Of a stretch of 8,098 bases of DNA, positions 1 to 5,627 are shown one piece after another. The stretch comes from JBFMGS01 sp040752635 (lineage in GTDB: Bacteria; Bacillota; SHA-98; UBA4971). Numbering within the stretch: the stretch's first letter is position 1; each line of letters begins with the position of its first letter. Where the stretch lies: contig JBFMGS010000080.1 of assembly GCA_040752635.1 (NCBI GenBank), forward strand, positions 1-8,098, given 5' to 3'. The position numbers and the translations under genes are program-made. The notes beneath the pieces were generated by a model. The model searched no databases, was not told the origin of the DNA, and saw only the letters and a list, made by a program, of their open reading frames with translations.

Positions 1-968
1 GTGATAGCCGACGGCTCCGCCCGGGTATCTTTCAGCTCCGCTTCCAGGTCGTATATGACACGCTGGGGATGAGCGAAGAAATCACCCGTGATGAACGCGG
101 ACTTTATGCGCGAAGCGTGCCCGTCGAGGACTAGAGAAACCCGGATAAGGCCGCCCCTGGCCTTTCGGATCGACCTGAGTTCTGCGCGGGACCCTGGTCT
201 CTGGCGCAGTTTCTTTACCCAGTCGTCCGACTGGAAAAGCGGCAGCCGCCCGGCCAGAAGTGCTTTCTCCTCCCGCGTGAGGTCTCCGGGGATCAGCCGG
301 ACCCCGAGCGTTTCCTCAAAAGCCCCCGCGAGCAGCGCCTTTACCTCGCGGGCCGGAGGCGTGCGCCCGAGCTCCCACTTGATGCATGTGACCCTGTCCT
401 TCACAGACTCTATCTCTTTGTCTTTGAGCTTCTCCGTGGGGATCCGAAGAGCCCTCAACATGGAGTCCACGTCGAAATCCACGAGGAGCGTGCCCTGAAA
501 CAGGAACGCGCCGCCCAGCTCGGTGCCTCCTGTGCCCGAGATCTTCCGCCCGTGCACCTCGATGTCGTTCCGGGGGCGGAAGCACGCCTCGATGCCAAGT
601 GCCTGGAGGGCCGATACGACAGCGGAGCAAAGTTTGGAATACAGCCCGGGAAGGGATGCGGGTATGGAAGGATGGGCCCGCGATGCGATGACCTCCCACC
701 CTATCTGGGTTTCGTCCCAGAAGAGCGCTCCGCCACCTGTAATTCGGCGGTTGATGTCCACGCCGCTCTCCCGGCACCAATCCACCCGAATCTCCTGTTC
801 CACATCCTGGTGGTACCCGACGAGCGCGCAGCGCGGGTTAAACTGCAAGAACCGCACGGTGTCGGGGACAAGCCCCTTGCTTCTAGCAGTCAAGATGACA
901 TCATCCAGCGCCATGTTCTCCGCGGCTGTGCGGATTCCCGTATCGAGCAGGCGCCACGTGTTGCTCAC
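1..968 (-). CDS. lplA: Lipoate/octanoate-protein ligase with fused accessory domain (LplA/Lpl(AB) type), 3' end cut by window
   Basis: ATP-dependent ligase expected to join lipoate or octanoate, via the acyl-AMP, to the lysine of a lipoyl carrier domain (H protein or E2) in the cytoplasm. I read an uninterrupted minus-strand frame of 322 codons. It opens with WRLLDTG and AAENMALDD, has the lipoate-binding RRITGGGALFWDE loop at residues 74-86, and the catalytic-lysine motif HGRKISG with Lys142, followed by GGAFLFQGTLLVDFD. From about residue 245 a second module begins (SDDW at about 247, ITGDFFAHP around 294-300, then DLEAELKD). This is the accessory domain that is a separate LplB protein in some archaea, here on the same chain. 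The GTG start is chosen because AAAGGGG lies a few bases upstream and the family's N-terminal motif follows at once. It lies downstream of two radical SAM genes on the same strand, which suggests the sLpl(AB)-LipS1/LipS2 pathway. A biotin ligase is unlikely given the RRITGGG and accessory-domain motifs. Confidence 0.9.
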   Translation of the reverse strand, partial: MSNTWRLLDTGIRTAAENMALDDVILTARSKGLVPDTVRFLQFNPRCALVGYHQDVEQEIRVDWCRESGVDINRRITGGGALFWDETQIGWEVIASRAHPSIPASLPGLYSKLCSAVVSALQALGIEACFRPRNDIEVHGRKISGTGGTELGGAFLFQGTLLVDFDVDSMLRALRIPTEKLKDKEIESVKDRVTCIKWELGRTPPAREVKALLAGAFEETLGVRLIPGDLTREEKALLAGRLPLFQSDDWVKKLRQRPGSRAELRSIRKARGGLIRVSLVLDGHASRIKSAFITGDFFAHPQRVIYDLEAELKDTRAEPSAI

Positions 969-1073
969 GGCTGTTCCCCTTTCACCAAACTGCGCACACG
1001 CCCCCTGTAGAGTCGAGGACAATTGAGCTGGTCACCGTAGGATAGCTACCGAAAGCGGTCCTCGTACGCGGTT

Positions 1074-1107
1074 GCGGCTATAGCGGCGCAAGCGCGTTAT
1101 AGACCGC
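1074..1107 (-). other. Imperfect inverted repeat / stem-loop upstream of lplA
   Basis: On the plus strand GCGGCTATA (1074-1082) faces TATAGACCGC (1098-1107), complementary over nine pairs with one bulged base. Inside, GCGC-AA-GCGC (1086-1095) makes a nested hairpin. No T-run follows on the minus strand, so a role in mRNA processing, attenuation or protein binding is more likely than intrinsic termination. This is read by eye; no folding energy was computed. Confidence 0.5.
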
Positions 1108-1125
1108 ATCACAGGACACTCCGAA
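1096..1125 (-). promoter_or_regulatory. Weak candidate promoter for lplA
   Basis: On the minus strand TTCGGA (1125-1120) and TATAAC (1101-1096) are separated by 18 bp, a loose sigma-A match. The -10 lies in the stem-loop. The tandem ATTACACC repeats lie directly upstream of the -35, the usual place for an activator. This is inference from spacing and consensus only; the gene could equally be read through from the upstream radical SAM genes. Confidence 0.3.
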
Positions 1126-1126
1126 G

Positions 1127-1148
1127 GAAATTACACCGACATTACACC
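1127..1148. repeat. Tandem 11-bp direct repeat (ATTACACC core)
   Basis: GAAATTACACC (1127-1137) is followed directly by GACATTACACC (1138-1148), ten of eleven bases matching. The 11-bp period places both copies on the same helix face, as is usual for a cooperatively bound transcription factor. It sits just after the stop of the radical SAM gene and upstream of the weak lplA promoter. Confidence 0.55.
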
Positions 1149-1167
1149 AACGCACAGAGGGTTCGAT

Positions 1168-2367
1168 CTACACAAGGCCGAGCTGCACCTTGATGTCCGC
1201 GAGATCGGTTTCGTCCGGCAAGAACGGGTAGTTCCTGATAGGCTGACCCGGGCGCTCGTTGGCGTACGGCCGGTTACACGCGATCTCGCCGTTTTTGCCG
1301 GGGCAACCGCTCGTGACAAACGGCCAGCCGGTTTCCACCACCGCCAGGAGGTCCTGCCGCGAGATTCCAAAATCCGAGATGGCCCCCGACTCGTCGAATG
1401 AGAAGTCCTCGTACCTGGCAATCTCCCGGTTTATCAGGTAGCACGCAAGTTGAACCCGGCGGTAGGACGAGAGCGCCGGCGGCCAGCAGCACGCCATGGA
1501 TGAGCCATGCTCGGGGTAGAAGGAAAACAGGTGGGTCAACACGCCCATGTCATAAGCTCTCTGGACAGCCGCCGCCATTTCCTGTTCCGTCTCGCCCAGC
1601 CCGACGATGAAGTGGGACCCCACCATCCCCCTGCCGAACACATCGACGGACTCTTCGAGAGCCGCCCAGTACCTGTCCCAACTGTGCGGCCCCCTGACGC
1701 CCCGACCGCGCAAGGTCTCGAACAGTCCCGGCGTAGCAGCGTCTATCGCGATGCCGATCCTGTCGATGCCAGCCTCTTTCATGTCGCACAAGTCGGCCCG
1801 GGTAAGCAGGGTCGGCGTGAGCAGCCCGGAGATGGGCACGTCAGACGCAGCACGGATGGCACGCGCCACGCTGGCCACGTCAGCCGCCGCCCGGCGGTGG
1901 GTGATCATCGACACGCACACGCGGCGGACTTCCGAGCGCAGGCGTTCGGGCTGGGAGATGCGCTCCGCAACATCGGTTACCCTCACAGTGGGCCACTTCA
2001 CCCGGATGAAGCTCTTCTTCTCGTAACGCCCTTCCCTGCCGCGGGAGAGCCCGCAATACGCGCAGTTGGCCTTGCAACCGTCCGCGTAGGTGAGAAGGAG
2101 ATTCACGCAATAGGCCTCGGCTCCCCGGTAGAACGCGCCCTGCTCAAAGCCCAGCGCTATTGCGGCGCCCAGGCTCGTCCGAACATATTCAGGGCTCTCT
2201 GGGATGTATTCCGGCACGGCTTCGGGACCACCTCGCACGGCACTGAGGGCGCCCTGGCACCCACTGCTCGGGGCAGCTTGCTGAAAACCAGTGCCCGTTG
2301 GTCTTTGAGGATTGACGCCAGTTGCTCTTGATGGGCCGCACAACGCAGTAGACGGGCCTGGATTCAT
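1168..2367 (-). CDS. Radical SAM protein, COG2516-like (biotin synthase-related); probable half of LipS1/LipS2 lipoyl synthase
   Basis: Predicted radical SAM enzyme of 399 residues. Cys98, Cys102 and Cys105 form the CX3CX2C [4Fe-4S] motif (CKANCAYC) after NLLLTYADG, a context I associate with the biotin-synthase-related COG2516 group. The core covers about residues 60-399. The first 55 or so are Pro/Gly/Ser-rich and look unstructured. A C-terminal GCPGKNGEIACNRPYANE segment (Cys355, Cys364) and a Cys293-Cys294 pair could ligate an auxiliary Fe-S cluster of the kind that donates sulfur in LipA and BioB; that is inference. The ATG at 2367 is chosen because GGAGGG ends four bases upstream. The frame stays open to 2454, but that would overlap the upstream gene. 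It starts 23 nt after the other radical SAM gene, so the two are surely cotranscribed. With the ligase downstream, the best reading is one of the pair that replaces LipA. I cannot say with certainty which family carries the name LipS1 and which LipS2. Confidence 0.85.
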   Translation of the reverse strand: MNPGPSTALCGPSRATGVNPQRPTGTGFQQAAPSSGCQGALSAVRGGPEAVPEYIPESPEYVRTSLGAAIALGFEQGAFYRGAEAYCVNLLLTYADGCKANCAYCGLSRGREGRYEKKSFIRVKWPTVRVTDVAERISQPERLRSEVRRVCVSMITHRRAAADVASVARAIRAASDVPISGLLTPTLLTRADLCDMKEAGIDRIGIAIDAATPGLFETLRGRGVRGPHSWDRYWAALEESVDVFGRGMVGSHFIVGLGETEQEMAAAVQRAYDMGVLTHLFSFYPEHGSSMACCWPPALSSYRRVQLACYLINREIARYEDFSFDESGAISDFGISRQDLLAVVETGWPFVTSGCPGKNGEIACNRPYANERPGQPIRNYPFLPDETDLADIKVQLGLV

Positions 2368-2390
2368 GTCACCCTCCAGCATTCCTTCTT

Positions 2391-3374
2391 CTATGAGTGT
2401 CGAGCCTCGCCCGCACTTCCGCCGGCGTTGCCAAGAGCACTCAACGCGCAACATACGTCAGAGAACACTGCTCTCAGATTAAGGTCTCTGGCGAGGCTGA
2501 TGGCTTGCTTGCTTGGAAACGCCACCCCGTTAAAGCCGGCCTTCAGGGCAAGGATTTCGACGCGGCTCTTGTATTCCCCTGCAGGGCGGGCACAACCCAG
2601 GAAGAGATGAGTCGCGGGGAACAGCCGTCTGGCCAGGTCGAACACAGGGGCGAGTTCGGAAGGGTCTGGCGGTTTCACGCCAGCCATGGGCGTCCCCCTG
2701 AGCGGCATGATCACCACGAGCACGAGCGCCTGTATGTCGCAACCGGAAAGCGCGTGCAGAGCATGGACTTCGCCTCCAAGCCGCCCGTAATCGAGCCCTA
2801 GCACGACGTGAGGCGCCACGGGTATGCCCTTGGACCTGAGGCGCTTGACCGACGCAATACAGTCTTCGGGGCTTGCGTCCAGGTGATAAACGTTTCTGAT
2901 GGTGGCTTCGCTCCCGATAACGTCCACCATGGCCATGTCGAGCCGTGCCGCAGCGAGCTTGGACGCGAGAGTATCATCCACGAGCCCGGTATGGGCGGCC
3001 ACGAGAAGGCCGTGCTTCTGCTTGATCGAGAGGATGGCCTCAGCAAAACCGCCGAGAGGGACGCTCCCGCACCTACCAGCCCCGCCGCTCAACAGGAGCC
3101 CCCGACAGCCGGCGGCTGCCAGCTTGTCGGCGAGCAAGATCAGGTCTGCGGGCGTCGTGGCCGGAATCATGCTCTCCAGGATCCTGCTGTTACAATGGTC
3201 GCAGCGGAGTCCGCACTCCCGCCCCGTAACGGATATGGGAACGAAGCTCGAAGAGGTATTGGAATACCATTCCGTGTCGTACTTAATGACGCTCGGTGCG
3301 GAGAAATGCACAAGATCGGGGAAGTTCCGCTTGCGAATCTCCCATGCCCCACCGAGCCCGACCGGCATAGCCAA
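2391..3374 (-). CDS. Radical SAM protein, COG1856-like; probable partner half of LipS1/LipS2 lipoyl synthase
   Basis: Predicted radical SAM enzyme of about 327 residues. Cys54, Cys58 and Cys61 form CX3CX2C (CGLRCDHC) after PISVTGRE. A glycine-rich LLLSGG strand at 93-98 is the likely SAM-binding GGE-type motif, and the C-terminal GCARPAGEYKSR region followed by GFNGVAFPS fits the COG1856 group once called biotin-synthase homologues. The TTG at 3374 is preferred because GAGGGGGA lies seven bases upstream and the conserved region begins soon after (AWEIRKRNF). An ATG at 3368 is nearly equivalent. A longer version from TTG 3464 has no ribosome binding site and would translate a palindromic repeat whose 13-bp period breaks the codon phase. 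It is first in the minus-strand unit, behind a good promoter, with the second radical SAM gene 23 nt downstream. Proteins of these two groups act together as lipoyl synthase in Thermococcus and some bacteria. Sulfur-insertion activity here is inferred from context. Confidence 0.85.
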   Translation of the reverse strand: MAMPVGLGGAWEIRKRNFPDLVHFSAPSVIKYDTEWYSNTSSSFVPISVTGRECGLRCDHCNSRILESMIPATTPADLILLADKLAAAGCRGLLLSGGAGRCGSVPLGGFAEAILSIKQKHGLLVAAHTGLVDDTLASKLAAARLDMAMVDVIGSEATIRNVYHLDASPEDCIASVKRLRSKGIPVAPHVVLGLDYGRLGGEVHALHALSGCDIQALVLVVIMPLRGTPMAGVKPPDPSELAPVFDLARRLFPATHLFLGCARPAGEYKSRVEILALKAGFNGVAFPSKQAISLARDLNLRAVFSDVCCALSALGNAGGSAGEARHS

Positions 3375-3436
3375 ACACGGTTCCCCCTCATCCCTGCTGA
3401 CCAAACTGTCACGCATGAACCGCGTCCGCCGTCGCG

Positions 3437-3462
3437 GCGGAACGTCCGCGCGGAACGTCCGC
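3437..3462. repeat. Tandem 13-bp palindromic repeat in the lip leader
   Basis: GCGGAACGTCCGC occurs twice with no gap (3437-3449 and 3450-3462), identical in all 13 bases. Each copy is itself palindromic, with GCGGA and TCCGC arms around ACG. A further TCCGCC/GGCGGA inverted pair (3425-3430 and 3436-3441) overlaps the first copy. It lies between the predicted transcription start (about 3490) and the preferred start codon at 3374, so it could be a repressor operator or two small RNA hairpins in the leader. Confidence 0.65.
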
Positions 3463-3496
3463 AAGGTGGATCTTTCGGACGGATGACCCCGTTCAC

Positions 3497-3525
3497 ATGT
3501 TATCCTTGAACAGCCCGGACGTCAA
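3497..3525 (-). promoter_or_regulatory. Predicted sigma-A promoter of the lipoate operon, with overlapping inverted repeats
   Basis: On the minus strand TTGACG (3525-3520) and TAACAT (3502-3497) are exactly 17 bp apart. Two inverted repeats straddle the elements: GCCCG-N8-CGGGC (3513-3530) around the -35 and GTTCA-N11-TGAAC (3491-3511) around the -10. Transcription should begin near 3490, giving a leader of about 115 nt. The promoter is supported by consensus and spacing; the operators are inference. Confidence 0.6.
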
Positions 3526-3530
3526 CGGGC

Positions 3531-3688
3531 GACGAACCTCGTTCTTGTGGGTTGTGTCCCGGTCGGCTCGTTAGCCATGATGTCAGGCGAGCGCACGGTC
3601 GTCCTTAAAGGGATGAAGGTTCAAGGGTCGGAAGCGTGAGTTATGGCGCAGCAGCTTGGGCATGATATCACCGAAACGACGATAGGAT
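3531..3688. other. Divergent intergenic region between lip operon and DUF1540 gene
   Basis: With the lip promoter and leader, the gene-free span runs from about 3375 to 3700. In this part I see no further gene and no convincing promoter for the plus-strand DUF1540 gene. A GCTCG/CGAGC inverted pair spaced by about 17 bases lies near 3567-3593 but has no clear context. Confidence 0.4.
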
Positions 3689-3697
3689 GGAGGTGAT
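3689..3697 (+). promoter_or_regulatory. Near-perfect Shine-Dalgarno for the DUF1540 gene
   Basis: GGAGGTGAT matches the 16S anti-Shine-Dalgarno sequence over nine bases, and the GGAGG core is seven bases from the ATG at 3701. It fixes the start and predicts strong translation. Confidence 0.8.
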
Positions 3698-3700
3698 GAC

Positions 3701-3976
3701 ATGCCCAACGTCAAGTGTTCTGTTGACAATTGCGAGTATTGGGGCCGGGGCGGGGTCTGCAATGCGGACACCATCTCGGTAAACAAGGCGCCCTCAGCGA
3801 GTACCGAATTCGCAGATGAGCCTGGATCCATCGCCGACAGAGATCGGCCTGCTGGAGAGACCGGAGCGGCCCCGGCTGACGATTCCCGGAGAACTTGTTG
3901 CGGGACCATGCGTCGCAGACGGGAAGGGGCAGTTGGAGAGCGTCGCGGTCCTCGTATGGGCCCCTGCAGGCCATAG
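3701..3976 (+). CDS. Small cysteine-rich DUF1540 protein
   Basis: A 91-residue soluble protein of unknown function. The N-terminus MPNVKCSVDNCEYWGRGGVC with ADTISVN after it is the DUF1540 signature: Cys6, Cys11 and Cys20, then a Cys66-Cys67 pair in the family's TCC-x-T-M closing motif. The four or five cysteines suggest metal binding, which is inference. The family is common in Bacillota, where most members stay uncharacterised. The start is set by the strong Shine-Dalgarno just upstream. After TCCGTM the protein carries an extra arginine-rich tail of about 20 residues (RRRREGAVGERRG and on), whereas relatives I recall stop soon after this motif, so the tail may be lineage-specific or follow a lost stop. 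It is transcribed divergently from the lip genes and seems to be a single-gene unit closed by the hairpin at 4013-4035. Confidence 0.8.
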   Translation: MPNVKCSVDNCEYWGRGGVCNADTISVNKAPSASTEFADEPGSIADRDRPAGETGAAPADDSRRTCCGTMRRRREGAVGERRGPRMGPCRP

Positions 3977-4012
3977 GCCGCACGATACTAGAGAATCTAC
4001 AGTGGCTCCGGT

Positions 4013-4040
4013 GTGCCGTCCTACGAGGACGGCACATTGC
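4013..4040 (+). terminator. Terminator-like hairpin after the DUF1540 gene
   Basis: GTGCCGTCCT (4013-4022) and AGGACGGCAC (4026-4035) form a perfect 10-bp stem with a three-base loop ACG. The following ATTGCTT is only weakly T-rich, so termination may be partial. It separates the DUF1540 gene from the ZIP transporter and argues against starting the ZIP frame farther upstream. Confidence 0.6.
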
Positions 4041-4181
4041 TTCGATAGCCTCATCTCATTGGCAAATCATCAAAGCTGCAGGAGTGTGACGGGAAGCTGT
4101 CGAAAGAACCCGGAATTGAAGGTAAGGCTTGCCCAGAGAGTTTTAGATACGTCTGGGAGTTGTGCCGGCGGGGTGCATACG

Positions 4182-4913
4182 ATGTGGTACATCTTAATAG
4201 TAAGTTTACTGGCGGGGCTCGCAACAGGGCTGGGCGCTGTCCCTCTGCTCATCTTCAAAGACATACCCCACAAGCTTTACGATGGGTTGCTCGGTTTCGC
4301 TGCGGGGATAATGGTGGCCGCCTCCAGCCTTACCCTTATCCCGGAGGCGCTGGGTTCAGGAAGTATTCCCAGCGTCTTGCTGGGGCTTGCAGCAGGCGCA
4401 GGGTTCATCCTGGCGCTCGAGACAGGTATACCTCACCTTGAGCCGCACTTCAGCGTAAGACCGCTCTCCCTGAATTTAAGGCAGGGCGTGCTCCTGGGGC
4501 TTGCCATAGCAATCCATAACTTCCCGGAGGGTTTTGCGGTGGGAGTCGGGTATTCCTCAGGCGTTCCAGCCCTAGGGCCGGCCTTAGCCCTTGCAATCGC
4601 TGCACAGAATATCCCGGAAGGCCTGGCAGTGGCGTTGCCCTTCAGAAAAGAGGGCGTTCCGTGGATGAGGTGCATCCTCTATGCCACAGCTTCAGGGCTC
4701 ACCGAACCCATCGCAGCGGTTCTCGGAGTGTATTTCATGCGGCTTGCGGATAGCGTCCTCCCCTTCGGGCTGGCGTTTGCGGCCGGCGCCATGATATATG
4801 TCGCTTCAGACGAGCTGATTCCAGAGTCGCACAAGCATGGAAACGAAGCTATCGCTACGTATGGGGTGGTGATCGGCTTTGCGTTAATGATAGTCATGAA
4901 CGCTGCTCTGTGA
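4182..4913 (+). CDS. ZIP family metal transporter (GufA/ZupT-like)
   Basis: Predicted inner-membrane divalent metal (zinc, possibly iron or manganese) importer of 243 residues, the usual size for bacterial ZIP proteins. About eight hydrophobic segments are visible. The paired metal-site helices carry the family motifs HNFPEG (112-117) and QNIPEG (142-147), and a later helix ends with DELIPESHKHG (210-220), adding acidic and histidine residues. A short His/acidic loop, HLEPHF, lies at 85-90. The ATG at 4182 is chosen because the first membrane helix begins immediately and GGGGTG lies seven bases upstream. A GTG at 4173 is possible. The frame is open back to 3816, but that stretch overlaps the DUF1540 gene and the terminator and encodes no membrane segment. 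No promoter is evident in the 140 bases before it. Metal specificity cannot be told from the sequence. Confidence 0.9.
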   Translation: MWYILIVSLLAGLATGLGAVPLLIFKDIPHKLYDGLLGFAAGIMVAASSLTLIPEALGSGSIPSVLLGLAAGAGFILALETGIPHLEPHFSVRPLSLNLRQGVLLGLAIAIHNFPEGFAVGVGYSSGVPALGPALALAIAAQNIPEGLAVALPFRKEGVPWMRCILYATASGLTEPIAAVLGVYFMRLADSVLPFGLAFAAGAMIYVASDELIPESHKHGNEAIATYGVVIGFALMIVMNAAL

Positions 4914-4937
4914 CGTACTCCCTCGCCTGTCGGTCCT

Positions 4938-5177
4938 ATGCGAGCGATGAGACGCACCCGGACCGAGGCGGTAAATAACGCCATTACAGAGAGGAGCTCT
5001 CCCGGGATGATCTCGCCGGGCACGCCGGGGACCCCGAGCGAGATCCCCAAGCTTACCCTGGAACAGCTGAGTAAAGCAATATGGCCGTTCATCGTGGCAG
5101 AGGTGATTGTGCTGTTCCTCATCACGTTCTTTGCTGACATCCCGCTCCTCATCCCGCGGCTTCTGGGCTTGGCGTAG
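4938..5177 (+). pseudogene. C-terminal remnant of a TRAP transporter large permease (DctM-like)
   Basis: A 79-codon frame whose last 45 or so residues resemble the end of TRAP-type dicarboxylate transporter large permeases: LEQLSKAIWPFIVAEVIVLF, then LITFFADIPLLIPRLLG. This is one hydrophobic helix ending in the typical IPRLLG. Full DctM proteins have about 425 residues and many helices; the rest is absent, and the preceding 30 residues (Arg/Thr- then Pro/Gly-rich) do not look like DctM. No solute-binding or small-permease gene lies nearby. The frame is, by chance, the same as that of the ZIP gene, whose TGA lies 24 bases upstream. An alternative is a live small one-helix membrane protein starting at ATG 5007, where GAGGAG lies about ten bases upstream. 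A decayed fragment is the likelier reading. Confidence 0.5.
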
Positions 5178-5213
5178 GTCCGCTCACCCTGCGGGGGTAG
5201 GGCGAGACCAATA

Positions 5214-5242
5214 TTGCCTGCCCTCGAGAGGGATGCTATAAT
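5214..5242 (+). promoter_or_regulatory. Strong sigma-A promoter for the leuS T-box transcript
   Basis: TTGCCT (5214-5219) and a perfect TATAAT (5237-5242) are 17 bp apart. Transcription should start near 5249-5250, about 35 nt before the T-box structure. An A-rich stretch follows, as often in such leaders. Confidence 0.8.
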
Positions 5243-5282
5243 ATAGAGCAACGAGGCAAAACATAAACAAGAAAAGGCCATG

Positions 5283-5612
5283 AACGGGGAAAGTAGGCGC
5301 GCTCAAGGTTTTTAGAGAGCTGCCGTCTGGTGAAAGGCGGTAACCGAGACGTTGCTGGACTCGCCCGGGAGCTTCGCGCCGAACGGCATTGCGGGCCGCG
5401 GGCCCCTTGCACCAGTAGGCCGCGACGGGTCCCACCGTTAGATGGGGAGGGCATCGGCAAGCCCATTTGCGCTGGAGCAAGTCCATTCGCAGTGTAAGAA
5501 GGAGTCTTGCCGTCGCCCGGACGAGTGGGCCGAGAACTCGGCCAAACAGAGTGGTACCGCGAGGGATAGTTGTGACCCCCGTCTCTTGAGAGGAGACGGG
5601 GTGGTTTGTTTT
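5283..5612 (+). ncRNA. T-box leucine riboswitch of leuS
   Basis: A cis-acting leader that senses uncharged tRNA-Leu and allows read-through into leuS. It starts with a GGGGAAAGTAGGC-like segment and the AGAGAG motif of the Stem I kink-turn region (about 5312-5317). A GGACTCGCCCGGGAG stretch carries the likely specifier CUC (5360-5362), a leucine codon. The conserved T-box core AGAGTGGTACCGCG lies at 5548-5561. Its UGGU (5552-5555) would pair with the tRNA ACCA end, which fits the A discriminator base of tRNA-Leu. It ends with an intrinsic terminator. The downstream gene is a clear leuS, which supports the codon call. The specifier is assigned by pattern and was not folded. Confidence 0.9.
5577..5612 (+). 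terminator. T-box regulated intrinsic terminator
   Basis: CCCCGTCTC (5577-5585) pairs with GAGACGGGG (5593-5601) across the loop TTGAGAG, and GTGGTTTGTTTT follows. It is mutually exclusive with the antiterminator that includes the T-box core just upstream. Confidence 0.85.
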
Positions 5613-5627
5613 GAGGGAGGTTGACAG

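Larger units (their letters stand above)
969..1167 (-). other. Structured intercistronic region between radical SAM gene and lplA
   Basis: No gene is seen in these 199 bases. They hold, in minus-strand order, a tandem 11-bp direct repeat (1148-1127), a weak promoter-like pair (1125-1120 and 1101-1096), an imperfect long stem-loop (1107-1074), a small ACCG/CGGT hairpin (1048-1059), and the lplA ribosome binding site. A gap this long inside a same-strand gene set suggests that lplA has its own control or that the mRNA is processed here. No U-tract follows the hairpin, so it does not look like a simple terminator. Confidence 0.5.

Noticed and set aside
316..780. Minus-strand 154-codon frame and plus-strand frames within 88-1026
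   Set aside because: Out-of-frame or antisense to the ligase gene, which carries clear family motifs in its own frame.
1507..2331. Plus-strand open frame of 274 codons
   Set aside because: Shadow opposite the radical SAM gene, with no recognisable motif and no ribosome binding site.
2808..3509. Plus-strand open frame of 233 codons
   Set aside because: Shadow opposite the other radical SAM gene; low-complexity, no motifs.
3816..4181. N-terminal extension of the ZIP transporter frame
   Set aside because: Overlaps the DUF1540 gene and a terminator hairpin and encodes no membrane helix; a start at 4182 fits the family.
5183..5206. Imperfect CTCACCCT/AGGGCGAG hairpin after the TRAP remnant
   Set aside because: Mismatched stem with no T-run; too weak to call a terminator.
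5279..5314. Eleven-codon leader peptide (ATG at 5279) in the leuS leader
   Set aside because: No good ribosome binding site, and it runs into the T-box structure, which already explains regulation.
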